Assembly (NCBI RefSeq): GCF_963924675.1 | Contig: NC_089234.1 | Span: forward strand, 62,283,588-62,347,587 | Reading direction: 5' to 3' | DNA: 64,000 nucleotides | Source: Phocoena phocoena | Lineage: Eukaryota > Chordata > Mammalia > Artiodactyla > Phocoenidae | In this document: piece by piece, positions 23,115 through 35,404 of the stretch | Numbering within the stretch: the first letter of the stretch is position 1 | How the letters are laid out: every line of letters starts with the position of its first letter | Notes under the pieces: model-generated | Seen by the model: the letters and a program-made list of their open reading frames with translations, nothing else | Database searches by the model: none | What the model was told of the DNA's origin: nothing | Program-made: the position numbers and the translations under genes

Positions 23115-26100
23115 ATGGGGCGGCAGTGGGGGCCAGCCATGAGGGCGGCCGAGCAGGCGGGCTGCGTGGTGAGCGCCATCCGGGCTGGGCAGCCCGAGGC
23201 GGGCTCGTGGAGCTGCAGTGGGGTGATCCTGAGCCGCCGCCTGGGCCTGGTGCTGTGCCACGGGGGCATCTTCACCCCCTTCCTGAGGGCCGGCAGCGGG
23301 GCGCTGACCGCGGCCGGCGCCGCCTTCCTGCCCGGCGACAGTTGCGGCGACGACCTGCGCCTGCACGTGCAGTGGGGCCCAACGGCCGCGAGTCCGGCAG
23401 GCCGCGCGGAGCGGGGCCGCCCGGGGCTGTGCACGCCCCAGTGCGCCGGCCTGGAGCCCGGCCCGCCCGCCCGGTTCCGCGGGCGGCCGCTGCAGCCCCC
23501 GCGCCCCGCCGAGCTGCTGCTGCTGTTGAGCTGCCCGGCCTTCCGGGGCCACTTCGCGCGCCTCTTCGGCGGCGAGGCGGCCAAGCAGTGGAGCTTCGCG
23601 AGCGCCGCACCGGACGACGAGGTGTCGGAGGAGGAGGAGGAAGACCAGCTGAGAGCGCTGGGCTGGTTCGCTCTGCTGCGCGTGCGGCCGGACCCGGAGA
23701 AGGAGGCGGAGGCGGAGGAGCGCGGGCCGGTATTGGCCGTGGCGCCTCTCGGGGCTGTGCCCAAGGGTGAGCCGCTGGTGGCCTGCGGCTCCCCGTTCGG
23801 GGCCTTCTGCCCCGACATCTTTCTCAACACGCTCAGCTGCGGCGTCCTCAGCAACTCGGCCGGCCCTCTGCTGCTCACCGACGCGCGCTGCCTGCCAGGC
23901 ACCGAGGGTGGCGGCGTGTTCGAGGCGCGACCTGCGGGGTCGCTGGTGGCGCTGGTGGCGGCGCCCCTCTGCTGGAAGGCCCGAGAGTGGGTGGGCCTCA
24001 CGCTGCTCTGCGCCGCCGCCCCTCTCCTCTGCGCCGCCCGAGCGGCCCTCTGCCGCCTGCACCCCGGCGCCGCCGCCCTGGCCGCCTTCCTACCGCATGA
24101 GATGGGCTCCCCGTGGGGCCTGACCCTCCGAGACCCCGGACCCCCCTGGGCAGCTGCGGCCGTGCTGGTGGAGTGCGGTTCCGTTTGGGGCTCCGGAGTG
24201 GCCGTGGCACCCCGCCTCGTGGTGACCTGCCGGCATGTGGCCCCTCGGGAGGCGGCCAAGGTCCTGGTGCGCTCCACCACCCCCAAGTAAGGCCCACAAG
24301 GTTGCCCCCACTCCACTCCCTCACCAGCTGTCATATCTGGATCTCAGGTCATAATCCTGAGGATTATGGAGGCCTTCTGGTCTCAGGCTCAATGCTTGGT
24401 GGTGCAGTGTGGTTAGAGACCTGGGACCCTCCCCTCATCCTTGGCACCCAGAACCCCAGAGTAGGGGGTTCTGGACCTCCTGGCAAGGGGTGAATGGGGC
24501 TTGGGCAAGATGACAAGCAACTCTGGGGAACTGTGGGGTGGTCCAGCATCCCTGACTAGGCATCTTTGAGCTCCCCCTCCCAGTCTGAATTCCTTCTGGG
24601 CAACTTCTCTGTCTCATCCTTGCACCCACACACCAGAGGCCCTTGAACAGAGTCTTCCTAACCCTGCCCTCTTTCCCCTGAATGCCATAGTGAAGCCCCA
24701 GGGGCCCAGGATGCTACCATCCTGGGTTAGGAGAGGAGCCTGTTACTCTTACTTGATTTTATCTCTTAGATCTTAACCAGAACTTCTCTTCTGGATCAAA
24801 ATGAACAGATACGCGGTTCCACCTAATTAGAATGTGGGAGTGGGGACCAGGCAAATATATTTTGAACAATCATTGAGTGCTCTTGGCAGCCAGGTTGGGA
24901 CTTCAGACAGTCATTTGTTCCCTCTCTGCAGGGTGAGCACTCTTACCCTCCTTTACTTTGACTTGCTGTGACAGTGGAGACAGCAGCCTTGGCTTCCTGG
25001 CTTGGTTTTCTAATACATGTTCTGTTTCTTCTGTAGTCCCAGGTGCTTGACTTAGGCCAAAGCAAACACTTGGTGTTTGCACCTTGGTGTTAATGCTCCT
25101 TGGTGTTAATGCCTGTTGTTCTGTCCCTGGCTCAGCCTCTCAGCCCAGACCTTTCCAAATGCTTCTATTGAACTCCTGAGGTTAACCCAGCCCTGCTTTG
25201 CCATAGAGTCCCCTCTGGCAGCCACCTGGACAGCCATGACTTTATAGGGAAGACTGATGATGAGAATTTTCCTCTGTGTGTGGTCCCCAATTCCTCACCC
25301 CTCCACCTACCCCCACATACTCTTGGTTCTAGGGAACGCAACAGGTCTGCTGGAAGCTACCCCTGCAGAGTGTGTAGTAGGAAGCCCCTGTGTAATCTTG
25401 GGCAATTTGCTGAATCTGTCTAAGTTGCTTTCCCATGACATGTAAAGTCTTGGAACAGCCTGCCACGTAGTAAGAGTTATAGAAGTGCTGGCATTTATGT
25501 AAACAGGGACCCAGAGGGATGAAATCGTATCATGTCTGCCCCCCCACCTGACAGGATTGTTGGTATCAAATGAGGCAGTAAAGGAAAATGTTGAGAATGT
25601 TTGCCCTGGCTCCTGCCACTAGCTATGTGACCTTGAGAAATTACTCAACTTCTCTGGGCCTCAAATGCACCATCCAAAATGGAGATAATACCAGTGCCTA
25701 GTTCATAGGGCAGCTGTGAGGACTAAATGAAATGATGTCCATAGAACATTAACACCAGGCCTGGCCCACAGTGCCCCCTAGGTGTCAGGTGTTTGTGATG
25801 ATGGTGAGGCACCGGAAGCTTTACACAGGAGTACCCTGCAGTTGGTAGAGCATGTTTGGAAGTTCCACTGTGGATGTGCCCAGAGTTGCATGCTGGTATG
25901 TTTCAGGGCTGACACCAAATCTTTTGAGTCCCAAGTTCATGACTTTTACTGTCACTCTCATTATTTTGCTTCCTCCCCGTGCTGAGCGTTCAGAAAGCTA
26001 GCCTGTCATTTTGTTTTCCTTGTTCCCAGGAGCACCGTAATCTGGGGACATGTGGTATTTGCCACCCAGGAGACATCTCCCTATGATATAGCAGTGGTGA

Positions 26101-28210
26101 GCCTGGAGGAAGATCTAGATGGTGTCCCTGTACCTGTGCCCGCTGAGCATTTCCATGAAGGTAAAGGACAGAGGGGTTCTCTGGTCTGGGGTGAACCTCA
26201 GGAAGGAAAGTCAGTGTTGGGCGCTCTAACCCTGCAGATCAGGGGCCAGTCCCACAGGTCAGCTCCCTTCCCCACCCCTGCTGGAGTAATGAGTCAGGCT
26301 GGCACCTTGTTACATCCTGGTTACAGTGCTTTGGCCGGAGTTGCTCTTGGAGGCCTCCCTGCTCACGCCCAGCATGCCTAACGTCCTGGGGGGCATGTGG
26401 AATTCCCAGCGAAGGGTAAGGCACACCTTTTTCCTGAGGCCCCACAGCAGTGTAGTGTGTTGAGCCTTGGGGTCTCCTTATAACACTGCAGGCTGGTCTG
26501 AGAGATGTGTACTTTTGAGGCTCCCATGGCATGATTTGAGTAAAAGGCTTTGTGATGCTGCCACAGAAGTACCAGAGGTCTCGCTTTGTGGATGTCGTAT
26601 GCTATAACGTAATAACAAGGATTACAAGCTCTCTGCTTTGGCATCTTCTGCCATTTATTAGCCCCGTGTCCTTAGGCAACTTAGTGAACTCTGCCTCAGT
26701 TTCCACATCTGTAAAATGGGGATAATGCTCCCTACTCCTGGGCCTTGTGAGGAATGGGTGAGATATTGTCTGTAAAGCACTTGGGGAAGGAAAGTGGTGC
26801 CTGCTTTGTAGTCATCATCACCATTTTAGTTTTACCAAGAGACTTCTTAGTCTCAGGAGGTGAGTGTTAATTTCACAAACATTTATTGAGCCCCTGGCTA
26901 GGTGCTGGGAATCCTAAAAAGTGACTACCCAGTCCAGCAGGGGAATGAGGGCTGGAGAACAGCCTGATGCTGAAGAGAAGTGGTTGAGCAGATACAGTGC
27001 TGGGAGCTCAGTGGAGGTCCCGGCCTGTTCCTGTGGGGGGCCTGGGGAAAGTTCTCATGGAGGCAAGAGTATCTGAGCAGAAACTCAAACGGCAGAGAGG
27101 GTTTAGAAATTTGGAGTGGCCAGGGAGGGGGTTGGGGAATGTGTGAGTCCTGCCAGACAGAGGAGGCTCCCCAGCTTAACCCTTCTTCCCTCCCTGGCAG
27201 GCGAGGCTGTCAGTGTGGTGGGCTTCGGTGTCTTTGGCCAGGCCTGCGGGCCCTCGGTGACCTCAGGCATCCTGTCAGCTGTGGTGCAGGTGGATGACAC
27301 ACCAGTGATGCTTCAGACCACGTGTGCTGTGCATGGTGGCTCCAGTGGGGGACCTCTCTTCTCCACCTGCTCCGGGGACCTCCTGGGTAACCAGCTCCTT
27401 GGTCCTCTCCCAGCCTTCCCCTTGCCAGAGCCTCAGTCCCATCCTGCGAGTGCTTGGTTTCCAGCCCTGGGAGCCACCCTCTGTCTGGAAAGATGGTGGG
27501 CCTTATGCACAGAGGTAGTTAGCCAAGGTTTTCAGGCTCTTGTGCTTCTGAGGGTGGAGAGGGACAGAAGCTGAGCTTGGAGGGAAGAGATCTGAGTTCT
27601 GGTCGCTTCTCTGCCACTGAGCCACTGCACAACCTTGGGTAAGTCACTTAATGTCATTTGATCTGTGAGACTCAGGAGTTGGATTAGTCCAAGGGTCACA
27701 AACTCGAAAGCCTACAGAGGCTGGGCTGTTAAAGTGAATGAATGAGTGAGTGAGTGAGTGAAGACAGCAGTGAGTGGAGGGCAAGGGGGAACTGGGGTGA
27801 ACACCACTCAGCTCTAGTACATTGTTGCCTCATTACAAAGATATGTGGGCCTAACGCTGGCTGACTCCAATTTTTCACAAGCAGCTGTGAACCTTTTTTT
27901 TTTTTTCTCAGAATTCCTAACCACACCCCCGTGAGAAATGAATTTACCAGCTAGAGAACAGTGTTTGAGCACGTACGGTTCTTTTTATCTTTAGCCTTAA
28001 AGTGTCCAGTCAAAACGCTCTTTTCCAAAGTTTCTTAGATTAGCTCCTTCCCCTTCCCCTTCAGTATAGTTATGTGATTCCTTTGAAATAGAGTTAGGTA
28101 CATTTGTCCTAGTCTGCATTCCATTTTTCTCCCATATACTGGTTGACCTTTTAAAAGATATATACCGATAAGTGGACACAGAAATAAATGTAGATGTGTG
28201 TATGCATGAC

Positions 28211-28251
<41 letters not shown>

Positions 28252-29860
28252 GTGACTCCTAGCTCGGTCTGCTGAGAGGGGCTAGAAGCAGTGACATCCA
28301 TTTGTAATGAGCACAGCGAGAGTTCAGATCTTGGTTTCTAAGAGTCATTCTCTAGGGCTGCCTTGTGGTGCTGGAAAGGAGGGAGGGGTAGCAATAACAG
28401 CAGCAGCAAAATGATGGGCACGTCAGGTGTTGAAAGAACCAGGAGATGACGTGAAGGAGCTCCTGCTGGAACAGCTTGAGCAGCAAAACAAATGGTAGCA
28501 GTTTTGGTTTTCAGAAGAATTCCCATTAATGAATGTAGAAGAAATGAGGGAAATAGAAAATCACTATTAGGACACCCCGGTAGGAACTGCTGCCGACAGG
28601 ATCCATCGATGAATGCCAAAATCAGTAGGCAAAAGTTTAAGTAGAAACAAGATAACTGCATAATCCTAAAATATTTTGTACTTACCAAGAGGGTAATAGT
28701 AAGTCTACAGCGGAGAAACCTGGCAGATACCACCCAAGTAATGAAGGTTAACATCGCAAGCAGTGCTTATAGTCAGCACACATTTCCTGATAGCATGCAC
28801 TGAAAGGGACACATTGCTTCTATGGTTTTCTTCTCAGTGATGTTTAACCTCAATCTTATCATGAGAAAACATCAGGTAAACCCAAATTGAGGGACATTCT
28901 ACAGAATAACTGACCTGTACTCTTCAAAGTGTCAAGGCCATGAAAGATAAGGAGAGACCGTGGAAGTGACCCAGATGGGAGGAGACCTAGGAGACATGAC
29001 GACTAAATGCCATGTGGGATCCTGGATCAGAAAAAGAGCATTAGTGCAAATACTGGTACATCCAAGTGAGTTCTGTACTTTAGTTAATAGCATTTCACCA
29101 AGGTTAATTTCTTGGTTTTGATGAATGCTGTATGGTGACGTAAGGAAAAGCTGGGTGAAGGGTATACAGGAATTCTGTACTATTTTGGCAAGACTTCTGT
29201 TAAGTCTAAAATTGTCTTCAAAAAATTCATACACATGCACTGAGCAGGCCAAACAAAATTTCTGTGTGGGTCTGATTCATTTATTCAGTCACTCAGCTAG
29301 TATTTGTTGAGGTCGTCCTTTGCCAGGCACTGTTCCAGGTACTGGGGAGACTGCATGGACAGAACACAGCAGTCCTGCCCTCATGGAGCTGAAAGATAAC
29401 AGAAGTTGGAGAGAGGGATAACAAAACAAGTGAAACATGGGGTATTAGATACTGATAGTGTTGGGGAGAAAGTAAAGCCGGGAAGGAGGACTGAGGCATG
29501 AGGAGCCCGTGTCCATGAATGAAGCCTGGTGCCTGTCACTACGAGGGGGCTTCAGGCAGGTCTAGGGCCTCCAGGCTGGAGGTGAGCCTCCCTCCCCTGT
29601 CCCCTGGCTCACACCCTCTTTTCCTCTCTGGCTCCTGAACAGGCATCATCGCCAGCAACACCCGGGACAATAACACGGGGGCCACCTACCCCCACCTGAA
29701 CTTCAGCATTCCCATCACGGTGCTCCAGCCAGCCCTGCAGCGGTACAGCCAGGCAGGCGACCTGGGCGGCCTCCGCCAGCTGGACCGCGCCCCTGAGCCA
29801 GTGAGGGTGGTGTGGCGGCTGCAGCGACCCCTGGCAGAGGCCCCGCGGAGCAAGCTCTGA
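23115..29860 (+). CDS. TYSND1: TYSND1, peroxisomal trypsin-like processing protease
   Basis: Coding exons 23115-24286, 26030-26160, 27201-27386 and 29643-29860 join in frame to 568 residues (human protein 566). The enzyme removes targeting peptides from imported peroxisomal proteins such as ACOX1, thiolase, SCP2 and the D-bifunctional protein. The C-terminus is Ser-Lys-Leu, a canonical PTS1. The catalytic triad is visible: His374 in VTCRHVAP (exon 1), Asp410 in PYDIAVV (exon 2) and Ser483 in GGSSGGP (exon 3). Cys110, followed by Ala, matches the known self-cleavage position. An acidic run SEEEEEDQ lies in exon 1. The start ATG sits in gaggccatgg, a strong context; the frame stays open upstream but has no in-frame ATG there. 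Exon 1 is very GC-rich, so long antisense frames across it are composition artefacts. Confidence 0.97.
24287..26029 (+). other. TYSND1 intron 1
   Basis: A MIR-like stretch lies at about 25600-25770 (ctatgtgaccttgagaaatt, then tagttcatagggcagctgtg). A 16-17 bp direct duplication, ccttggtgttaatgc twice, is at about 25082-25112. Otherwise nothing recognised. Confidence 0.5.
26640..26830 (+). repeat. MIR SINE
   Basis: The run tctgccatttattagccccg ... ccacatctgtaaaatgggga ... gtaaagcacttgg follows the MIR consensus order. It lies in TYSND1 intron 2. Confidence 0.75.
28214..28243. repeat. (GT)n microsatellite
   Basis: About 15 uninterrupted GT units, bordered by agatatatgtg. Confidence 0.95.
28480..29240 (+). 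repeat. Old L1M-type 3' end
   Basis: The segment gggacattctacagaataac ... gccatgtgggatcctggatc ... gggtgaagggtatacaggaa follows the order of an old L1 3' end. Heavily diverged, subfamily not decided. Confidence 0.5.
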
Positions 29861-30575
29861 AGCTGTGGCACCCCTCTAGAGAGAAGAGCAACCATCTGAT
29901 GCCATGGGGAGCGCTGAGGCTGGTGGCCTGAGGACCCTGACACGGCACACCCCAGCCAGGCTGCATCCCCATCACCACCCACCTTGCTCAGCTCTGGAGT
30001 CTGGACCAAACTTCTCTTTAGCCCCCACGGATCTCTCACCTGCCAGCCCGTTTTGGGGTGCTTTCTAGAGCCGCCACCTCTCTCTTCCCCCAACACTAGG
30101 CTCAGCTCTGTTCTTTCCTCTTCTGGGGAGCGCAGTACAACCGTACAACAGACAGACCTGGTCCTGACAGACAGATGTTACTGGAAGGCAGGCCCAGCCA
30201 CGGTTCCCTGTCTCCTGAGGGTCACTGGGCACCTGCAGCGGCGGCTTCCCTGGGGCCTGGGCTCCTCTCTGCTCTCCTTCAGAATGGGGCTGACAGCACT
30301 GGGGCTTCCTCAGAAAACCTCAGCAGAGAGGCCCTGTTCTGAAGACCAGAGGCGGAAGGGAAAGAGCATCTTCCTGTTCTGCTGGACCAGCGGTGGCGTC
30401 CCCGAAAGCCAGGACTCCCGGCTTTTCATGTGTCGGGTGCCCTGACCTGCAGGGGCACACTGACAGTGCCTTAATTTTCCGGCCCGTAAAGTGGCTCTCA
30501 GGGGTCGGGGTGGGGGGGGGGAGGGGTAGAATGTGTCTGGTTAGGGTTTGGGAATAAACAGGACCTTCGAGGGAC
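29861..30575 (+). other. TYSND1: TYSND1 3' UTR
   Basis: Repeat-poor, GC-rich sequence after the stop codon, with a poly(A) signal aataaa at 30553-30558. The cleavage site is expected about 15-25 nt further on. Confidence 0.65.
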
Positions 30576-32104
30576 AGGACCTACTTCTAGATATAAGCTT
30601 CTTTCTTTTCCTTCTTTGTTTTGAGAGTTGAATGGGGAATAGGAAAGCAGCAGGAACAGAAATATACCTTTCCATCCTGCTTTCTCAGGGGGTTTGATCT
30701 CACGGGACACTCTTGCGCCAGACTAGTCCTGGCAGCTGGCCATGGTGCCAGTTAGCACTGGGTGGGGCTTGCAGATCCCAGACGGCGGTGGCCTTGGCCT
30801 GGCAGCAACTGTTTACAGGCTGCCTGGATGGACCCAGGCCTGTGCCAGGTCCTGGAATGGATGGGAGTTGGGGAGTTCAAAGGTGAATGAGGCCAAGGCA
30901 GGCCCTAGGAACTAAGACCAACCCTGGGAGTCAGGAACATGCACTGTGTGCCCAGGGCCCTGCCTGTGTAAGCCGTCAAGAAATGATGGTTAAATCACTG
31001 ACAGGTTGAATGCCATTGGGGAATGACTGGGGGAGAGGGGGCTAATCTAAGCAGAGAGAATTGCTGGGAATACTTTGTTTCTAACATCTGTTTGCTGAGC
31101 GCCAGCTCTGGGCAACCACAGAACACCCCTGAGACAGTTGTTCCCCTCTGTGTGGATTAGGAGTGGGGCCAGAGGGCAAAGTTAGCTTGAGAGAAATTCT
31201 GTAGTAAATTTATGGAGGTGGGGAGGGAGAGCCGAGTTCTGACTTGGCTGCAAGTGGGAAGGGGAGGATTTATCCCAGCATGTGTGGGTACCAAGGAGCT
31301 CAGGCTATTCCGGGGAGACTGGTGTGTCACCCCGTTAGTGGAATGAGCAGGGCGTCTCTGTCCTGTTCAGGTGGAAGACCACGTCCAGGGGCCCAGAGCA
31401 GGGAGGGTCAGGCAAGGATTCATGCAGCTGAACACTGAGGGGAGAGTAGGTGTTTACCAGATGGAAACAGGAAACAGGGAGGGTGTCCAGATTGAGGGCA
31501 GTGGGAGCTGGGACAAGGAAGTGTGAAACTACATTTGTGTGTCTGGCCATGCTAAGTGGAGAAGAGATTGGAATGGAGGCTGGGGAACCAGTGACAATGG
31601 CCCTGGTGACGGGGAAGGTGGCCACAGCAGGCCTGGTGGGCATAGAGATCAAGCATGACACAGGAGCTGGACCTGACTGGATGTGGGGCAATGCAGAGAG
31701 AGAGAAGGGTCAAATGGTGCTGGGTCTCTAGCCAGGATAGTGATGAGTGGCTGACACGTTTAGGGACGAGATGTTTCCTTGGGTGTCCGTGGGATCTCAA
31801 GTAGAGAGGCACAGCAGGCTGTTAAGTGGATGAGTTAGGATAGCGCCATAAAAGGTTCCCTCTCCCCCATCTCAGTGGCTTAATACAACAGAAGTTTGTT
31901 TATTGCTCATGTAAAGTCCAAAGTCACGCACCTGACCAGGAAGTGGGGGAGGATGGCTCCTGTGCAGTCCTGGTTGAGGGACCAAGCTCCTTCCTTCTTG
32001 CGGCTCTGTCACTGGGTCTGGGACCTCAGATCCTCTGCCAGGTCTTCTGTACCTGGATGGTGGATGGGGGAAGAGAGAGGGGAGAAGATATTCCTCCTTC
32101 TTTT

Positions 32105-33000
32105 TTAAAAAATGATTTTATTTTGAAGCAGTTTTAAACTTACAGAAAAGTAGCAAGAATCCCCACGCGCCCTTCCCCCAGATACCCCATACCATTTGTG
32201 CCATATGCCCCAGTGATGTTCTCTGTAACAAAGAGACCTCATTTGGGATCATGAGTTCTACCCACTTGCCATGGCTGTCTCCCCTTTGACTTGGAGCAGC
32301 TCCTAAGGCTTTCCTTGAGTTTGATGCCCTTGACCTTCCTGCAGAAAACAGGGCAGTCCTTTTGCAGAATGTGCCTTAGCTTGGGTTTGTCCACACTTCC
32401 TCATGATTAGATTCGGGATACACATCTTTGGGATATAACATTAGTGATGTTGTCTTATCATCATGTTCTACTGGGTGGTGCATGATCTTTATTTGTCAGA
32501 TTATAGATGATAACCTTGATCATTTGAGTAAGACGGTGCCTGCTAGGTTTCTCCACCGTAAGGTTCCTTTTTTCCTTGGTAATTAATAAGTATTTGTGTG
32601 GCAGTATCTGGAGACTATGTACGTACCCCTATCCCGCTTTCATCTACCATGCTTAGCACCCACTGATGTCCCTTGGCTGAATAACTTTAATGTTTGCCCA
32701 ATGGAAATTTTTTATTTTCATTTTTCCTCCTACATTTATGCGCTGGCTTTCTATTGTAAGTAAAAGCTTTCCCTCCTCTCTGTTTAATTATATCTGTGTG
32801 GAATCATGGATTCATAGTTTATTCAATGGATTATAATCTATTGTTATCATTATTTTGATGTTCCAATCGTCCATATTGACCAGCGAGAGCTCCTTCAAAC
32901 TAGCTTCTGTGTTCTTTTGACATCTCCCCATCATTCTTTAAGCACTTCCTTCAAAACAAAATGTTGTAGACTTACTTTGTACTTTCCCTGGAATCAGCCA
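32105..33000 (-). repeat. Old L1 3' UTR (L1M type)
   Basis: The order 'aaacttacagaaaagtagca', 'cttgagtttgatgcccttga', 'gtttgtccacacttcctcat' and 'ccactgatgtcccttggctg' is that of a reversed old L1 3'UTR. Confidence 0.7.
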
Positions 33001-33747
33001 CTTCTCCAGTGTCCTCTTTACTAGAGAACGGTATTTAGAAGCAAAGATCTAGGTACTAGGTGTGCTTCTTACTCTGAGGTGTTGCTGCTCCCAGGCCCTC
33101 TCGGTAAACAGACCTTACATCTATATTTATTTCTATCTCCATATGTTGCAAGCCATGCCACGCGTTAACACTGATAGTTCCAATTTGATATCACAAGTTC
33201 AATACCACAAGGTTCATTCTAGCTCTCCCCTTTGCATATTGGTACCTCCCTCCTGTCAGTGAGAAACACAGCTACATTATCCTCAATATATTAACTTGTT
33301 TGCTCCATCCCTTGCATGTAGCTAGTCTTCTGACCCTGTCAGGCTGCCCCTGCCACTCTGCTCTGATGCTGCTCTTATACGGGTCACCATTACTGCTCCG
33401 CACAAGCCTGCCTCATGATTTTTTTGACTTCATTTTTTGACAGAGGTAGAGCTGGAGCCTGCGAGGGGGCTGAGAAGAGACAAGCAGAGGCACAGGAAGA
33501 AACCCAGGGAGGCTAAGACCTAGGTCAGCAGGGCAGACACCAGAATCTGTTTTCCTCTCTTTGTGGCCATACACTAGACTGCATCTCCTGGCCACCCTCA
33601 CGGTCAGGTGTGTCCGTGAGTTCCAAAGGGCAGAAAGGAGGTGTGCCACTTCCAGGCCTGGCCTATAAGAAACTTCTACCTGGCCTTCTCTGCACCCTAT
33701 CCCCTGTCCCTGGTGGGAGTAGAGGCATCCCTTAAAAGAGACCTTTG

Positions 33748-33951
33748 GGGGCTTCCCTGGTGGCACAGTGGTTGAGAGTCTGCCTGCCGATGCAGGGGAC
33801 ACAGGTTTGTGCCCCGGTCTGGGAAGATCCCACATGCCGCGGAGCGGCTAGGCCCGTGAGCCATGGCCGCTGAGCCTGCACGTCTGGAGCCTGTGCTCGG
33901 CAACGGGAGAGGCCACAACAGTGAGAGGCCTGCGTTCCGCAAAAAAAAAAA
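33748..33951 (+). repeat. CHR-2-like SINE (~205 bp)
   Basis: Starts ggggcttccctggtggcaca and ends in an 11-A tail. The body contains ccatggccgctgagcctgca. The flanks match only loosely (agacctttg and agatctcgttg). Confidence 0.92.
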
Positions 33952-34139
33952 GATCTCGTTGAATCTTTTCTACAGTGATTCGGGTAGGTGCTAATATTTG
34001 CATTAAGTAGGTGAAGATGGATTATCTGTCACCAAACTGGCTTGATCCTACTTCCAGTTTGTAGCTTGCAGCAGTACATTTCTTGACAGATCCGAGTGCT
34101 TTCTTCTTCTCCCTGGACTCCGCTCCTGCCCAGTTTACC

Positions 34140-34460
34140 CAGTTTCAGGCAGCCCTCCCATTGCCCTGTCTTTTCACCCTCCAACATAACTCAGACCTCA
34201 CTCTTCAGCTTAAAACCCATCAGTGGCATCCCGTTGCCCTTGGGATCACACGGGCAGTCTTTACCAGAACCTGGAGGCTTGTGCCACCCTGCCACATTGG
34301 GCCACTCTGTCCCCGACCACTTCTGCAATGCCCCTGCTCTCAGCTATTTATCCTGCCTTGGTCTTTGCACACCCAGAGCATACTTGCTTTCTCTCTGCCC
34401 AGGGCTAACTTCTCAACCTTGGAGAGAGGCCTTGGCACCCTTCTTTTGCCCCCGGTCTTT
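34140..34460 (+). repeat. LINE-2 fragment
   Basis: Blocks such as 'cagcttaaaacccatcagtgg', 'cacacgggcagtctttacca' and 'tggtctttgcacacccagag' follow the L2 3' order. Confidence 0.5.
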
Positions 34461-34949
34461 CTTACTGCAATTAGTGATACATATGTTTTATTGTTGTTTA
34501 GTATTTTTTCCTAGTATTACCTGGAGGAAAACAGAAACCATGCCTGCATTGTTCTACATTTTACAACCCCTCACTCCCACCCCTCACGCCCAGCACAATG
34601 CCAGGCGTGGAGTAGGTGCTCAACTGGGTTTGCATTTTTGTTTATATGTGTGAAGGCAGGAGGCTGGTGATCCGTCCGAGATCGCACAGCCAGTGCCGGG
34701 GCCCGCGCTCTAAAGGCTGGAGAGGCGTCCGGCAAAGGAGCCGGACCGAACTTTGAGCAGAGTCCGAGGGGCCAGGGCAGCGCGGGCGTCCTCGACAGTA
34801 GCGGTCGAGTGCTAACGGTCGGGTCGATTGGCTTCCCGGGCCGGCGGCGCGGGCGGGCCGGAGGCTGCAGTTCCCCGGGGCGCCGCCGGGGGCATAGCCG
34901 AGGCTGGAGGGCAGACGCGCCGAGACTGGAGAGCAGACGCGCCGAGTCA

Positions 34950-35062
34950 CGCCGGCAAGGGAGGGGCCTCCGGCCCGGCGGCGACTACGGGAGCTGCTGA
35001 CAGGAGCGGGAGCCGGAACGGGAGCCGGAACGGCAGCCGGAACGGCGGGAGGCCGCTGGCAG
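34950..35062 (+). other. AIFM2: AIFM2 noncoding exon 1 (approximate start)
   Basis: A consensus donor, ggcag/gtgagg, begins at 35063 inside the CpG island; the next AIFM2 exon starts at 41712 or 41715. The 5' edge is a guess from CpG content. Mammalian AIFM2 has a noncoding first exon, so the assignment is reasonable but unproven. Confidence 0.5.
35013..35042 (+). repeat. 12-bp tandem repeat carrying ETS-like cores
   Basis: The unit gggagccggaac is repeated about three times. The ccggaa hexamers fall at 35013, 35025 and 35037, exactly 12 bp apart, inside or next to exon 1. Confidence 0.85.
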
Positions 35063-35166
35063 GTGAGGGGCGCGTCGGGCGAGCTCTGCGGGACCCCCGC
35101 GCCTGCAGGGCCCCAAGAAGCCGAAACAGCGTCCGGGGCCGGGGAGGAGAGGGCGGTCGTCTAGGA

Positions 35167-35404
35167 CAGTGGTCCCGAATCTTTTTGGCACGAGGGACCG
35201 GTTTCGTGGAAAAAAACTTTTCCACGGACGCCGGGGGCGGGGTGTGGGTGGGAGGGGAACGGTTCAGGCGGTAATGCGAGCGATAGGGGGGATGCAGAGC
35301 GGCAGATGAAGCTTTGCTCGCTCGCTCGCCCGCCGCACCTCCTGCTGTGCGGCCCGGTTCCTAACAGGCCTAGGACTGGTATAGGTCCGCGCCCCCAACC
35401 CCTG
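35167..35404. mobile_element. Nonautonomous hAT DNA transposon with perfect 8-bp duplication
   Basis: Begins cagtggtcccgaatcttttt and ends gcccccaacccctg, so the tips are short inverted repeats of the hAT form cagNggt. The identical octamer gtctagga lies at 35159-35166 and 35405-35412. At 238 bp, CpG-rich and without a frame, it is a MITE-like copy. The family name is not certain. Confidence 0.85.

Larger units (their letters stand above)
27387..29642 (+). other. TYSND1 intron 3
   Basis: Contains a MIR fragment (about 27590-27690), a (gagt)n run at about 27735-27760, a (GT)n microsatellite (28214-28243), an old L1-like stretch (28480-29240) and a short unassigned mammal-wide repeat near 29310-29480. 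No extra exon is supported. Confidence 0.55.
30576..34690. other. Spacer between TYSND1 and AIFM2
   Basis: Holds reversed old L1 3' sequence (32105-33000), a CHR-2-like SINE (33748-33951), an L2 fragment (34140-34460) and a reversed MIR piece (34590-34690). The parts 30576-31840 and 33000-33740 show no gene or clear repeat. The stretch 31840-32095 resembles an old repeat I cannot name. Confidence 0.5.
34700..35166 (+). promoter_or_regulatory. AIFM2: AIFM2 CpG-island promoter
   Basis: CpG-dense, TATA-less block directly upstream of the presumed exon 1. It has a 21-22 bp near-duplication ('ctggaggg/agagcagacgcgccgag', 34903-34946) and three ccggaa cores exactly 12 bp apart (35013, 35025, 35037). 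The CpG density continues into the hAT element at 35167-35404. Confidence 0.65.

Noticed and set aside
23030..24334. Long antisense reading frames (up to 434 codons) opposite TYSND1 exon 1
   Set aside because: The region is extremely GC-rich, so stop codons are rare in all frames. The sense frame encodes the conserved TYSND1 protein, while the antisense products show no recognisable domain.
33748..33830. tRNA gene
   Set aside because: The tRNA-like sequence with A/B-box-like words is the head of a SINE. It lacks a full cloverleaf and is followed by the SINE body and A-tail.
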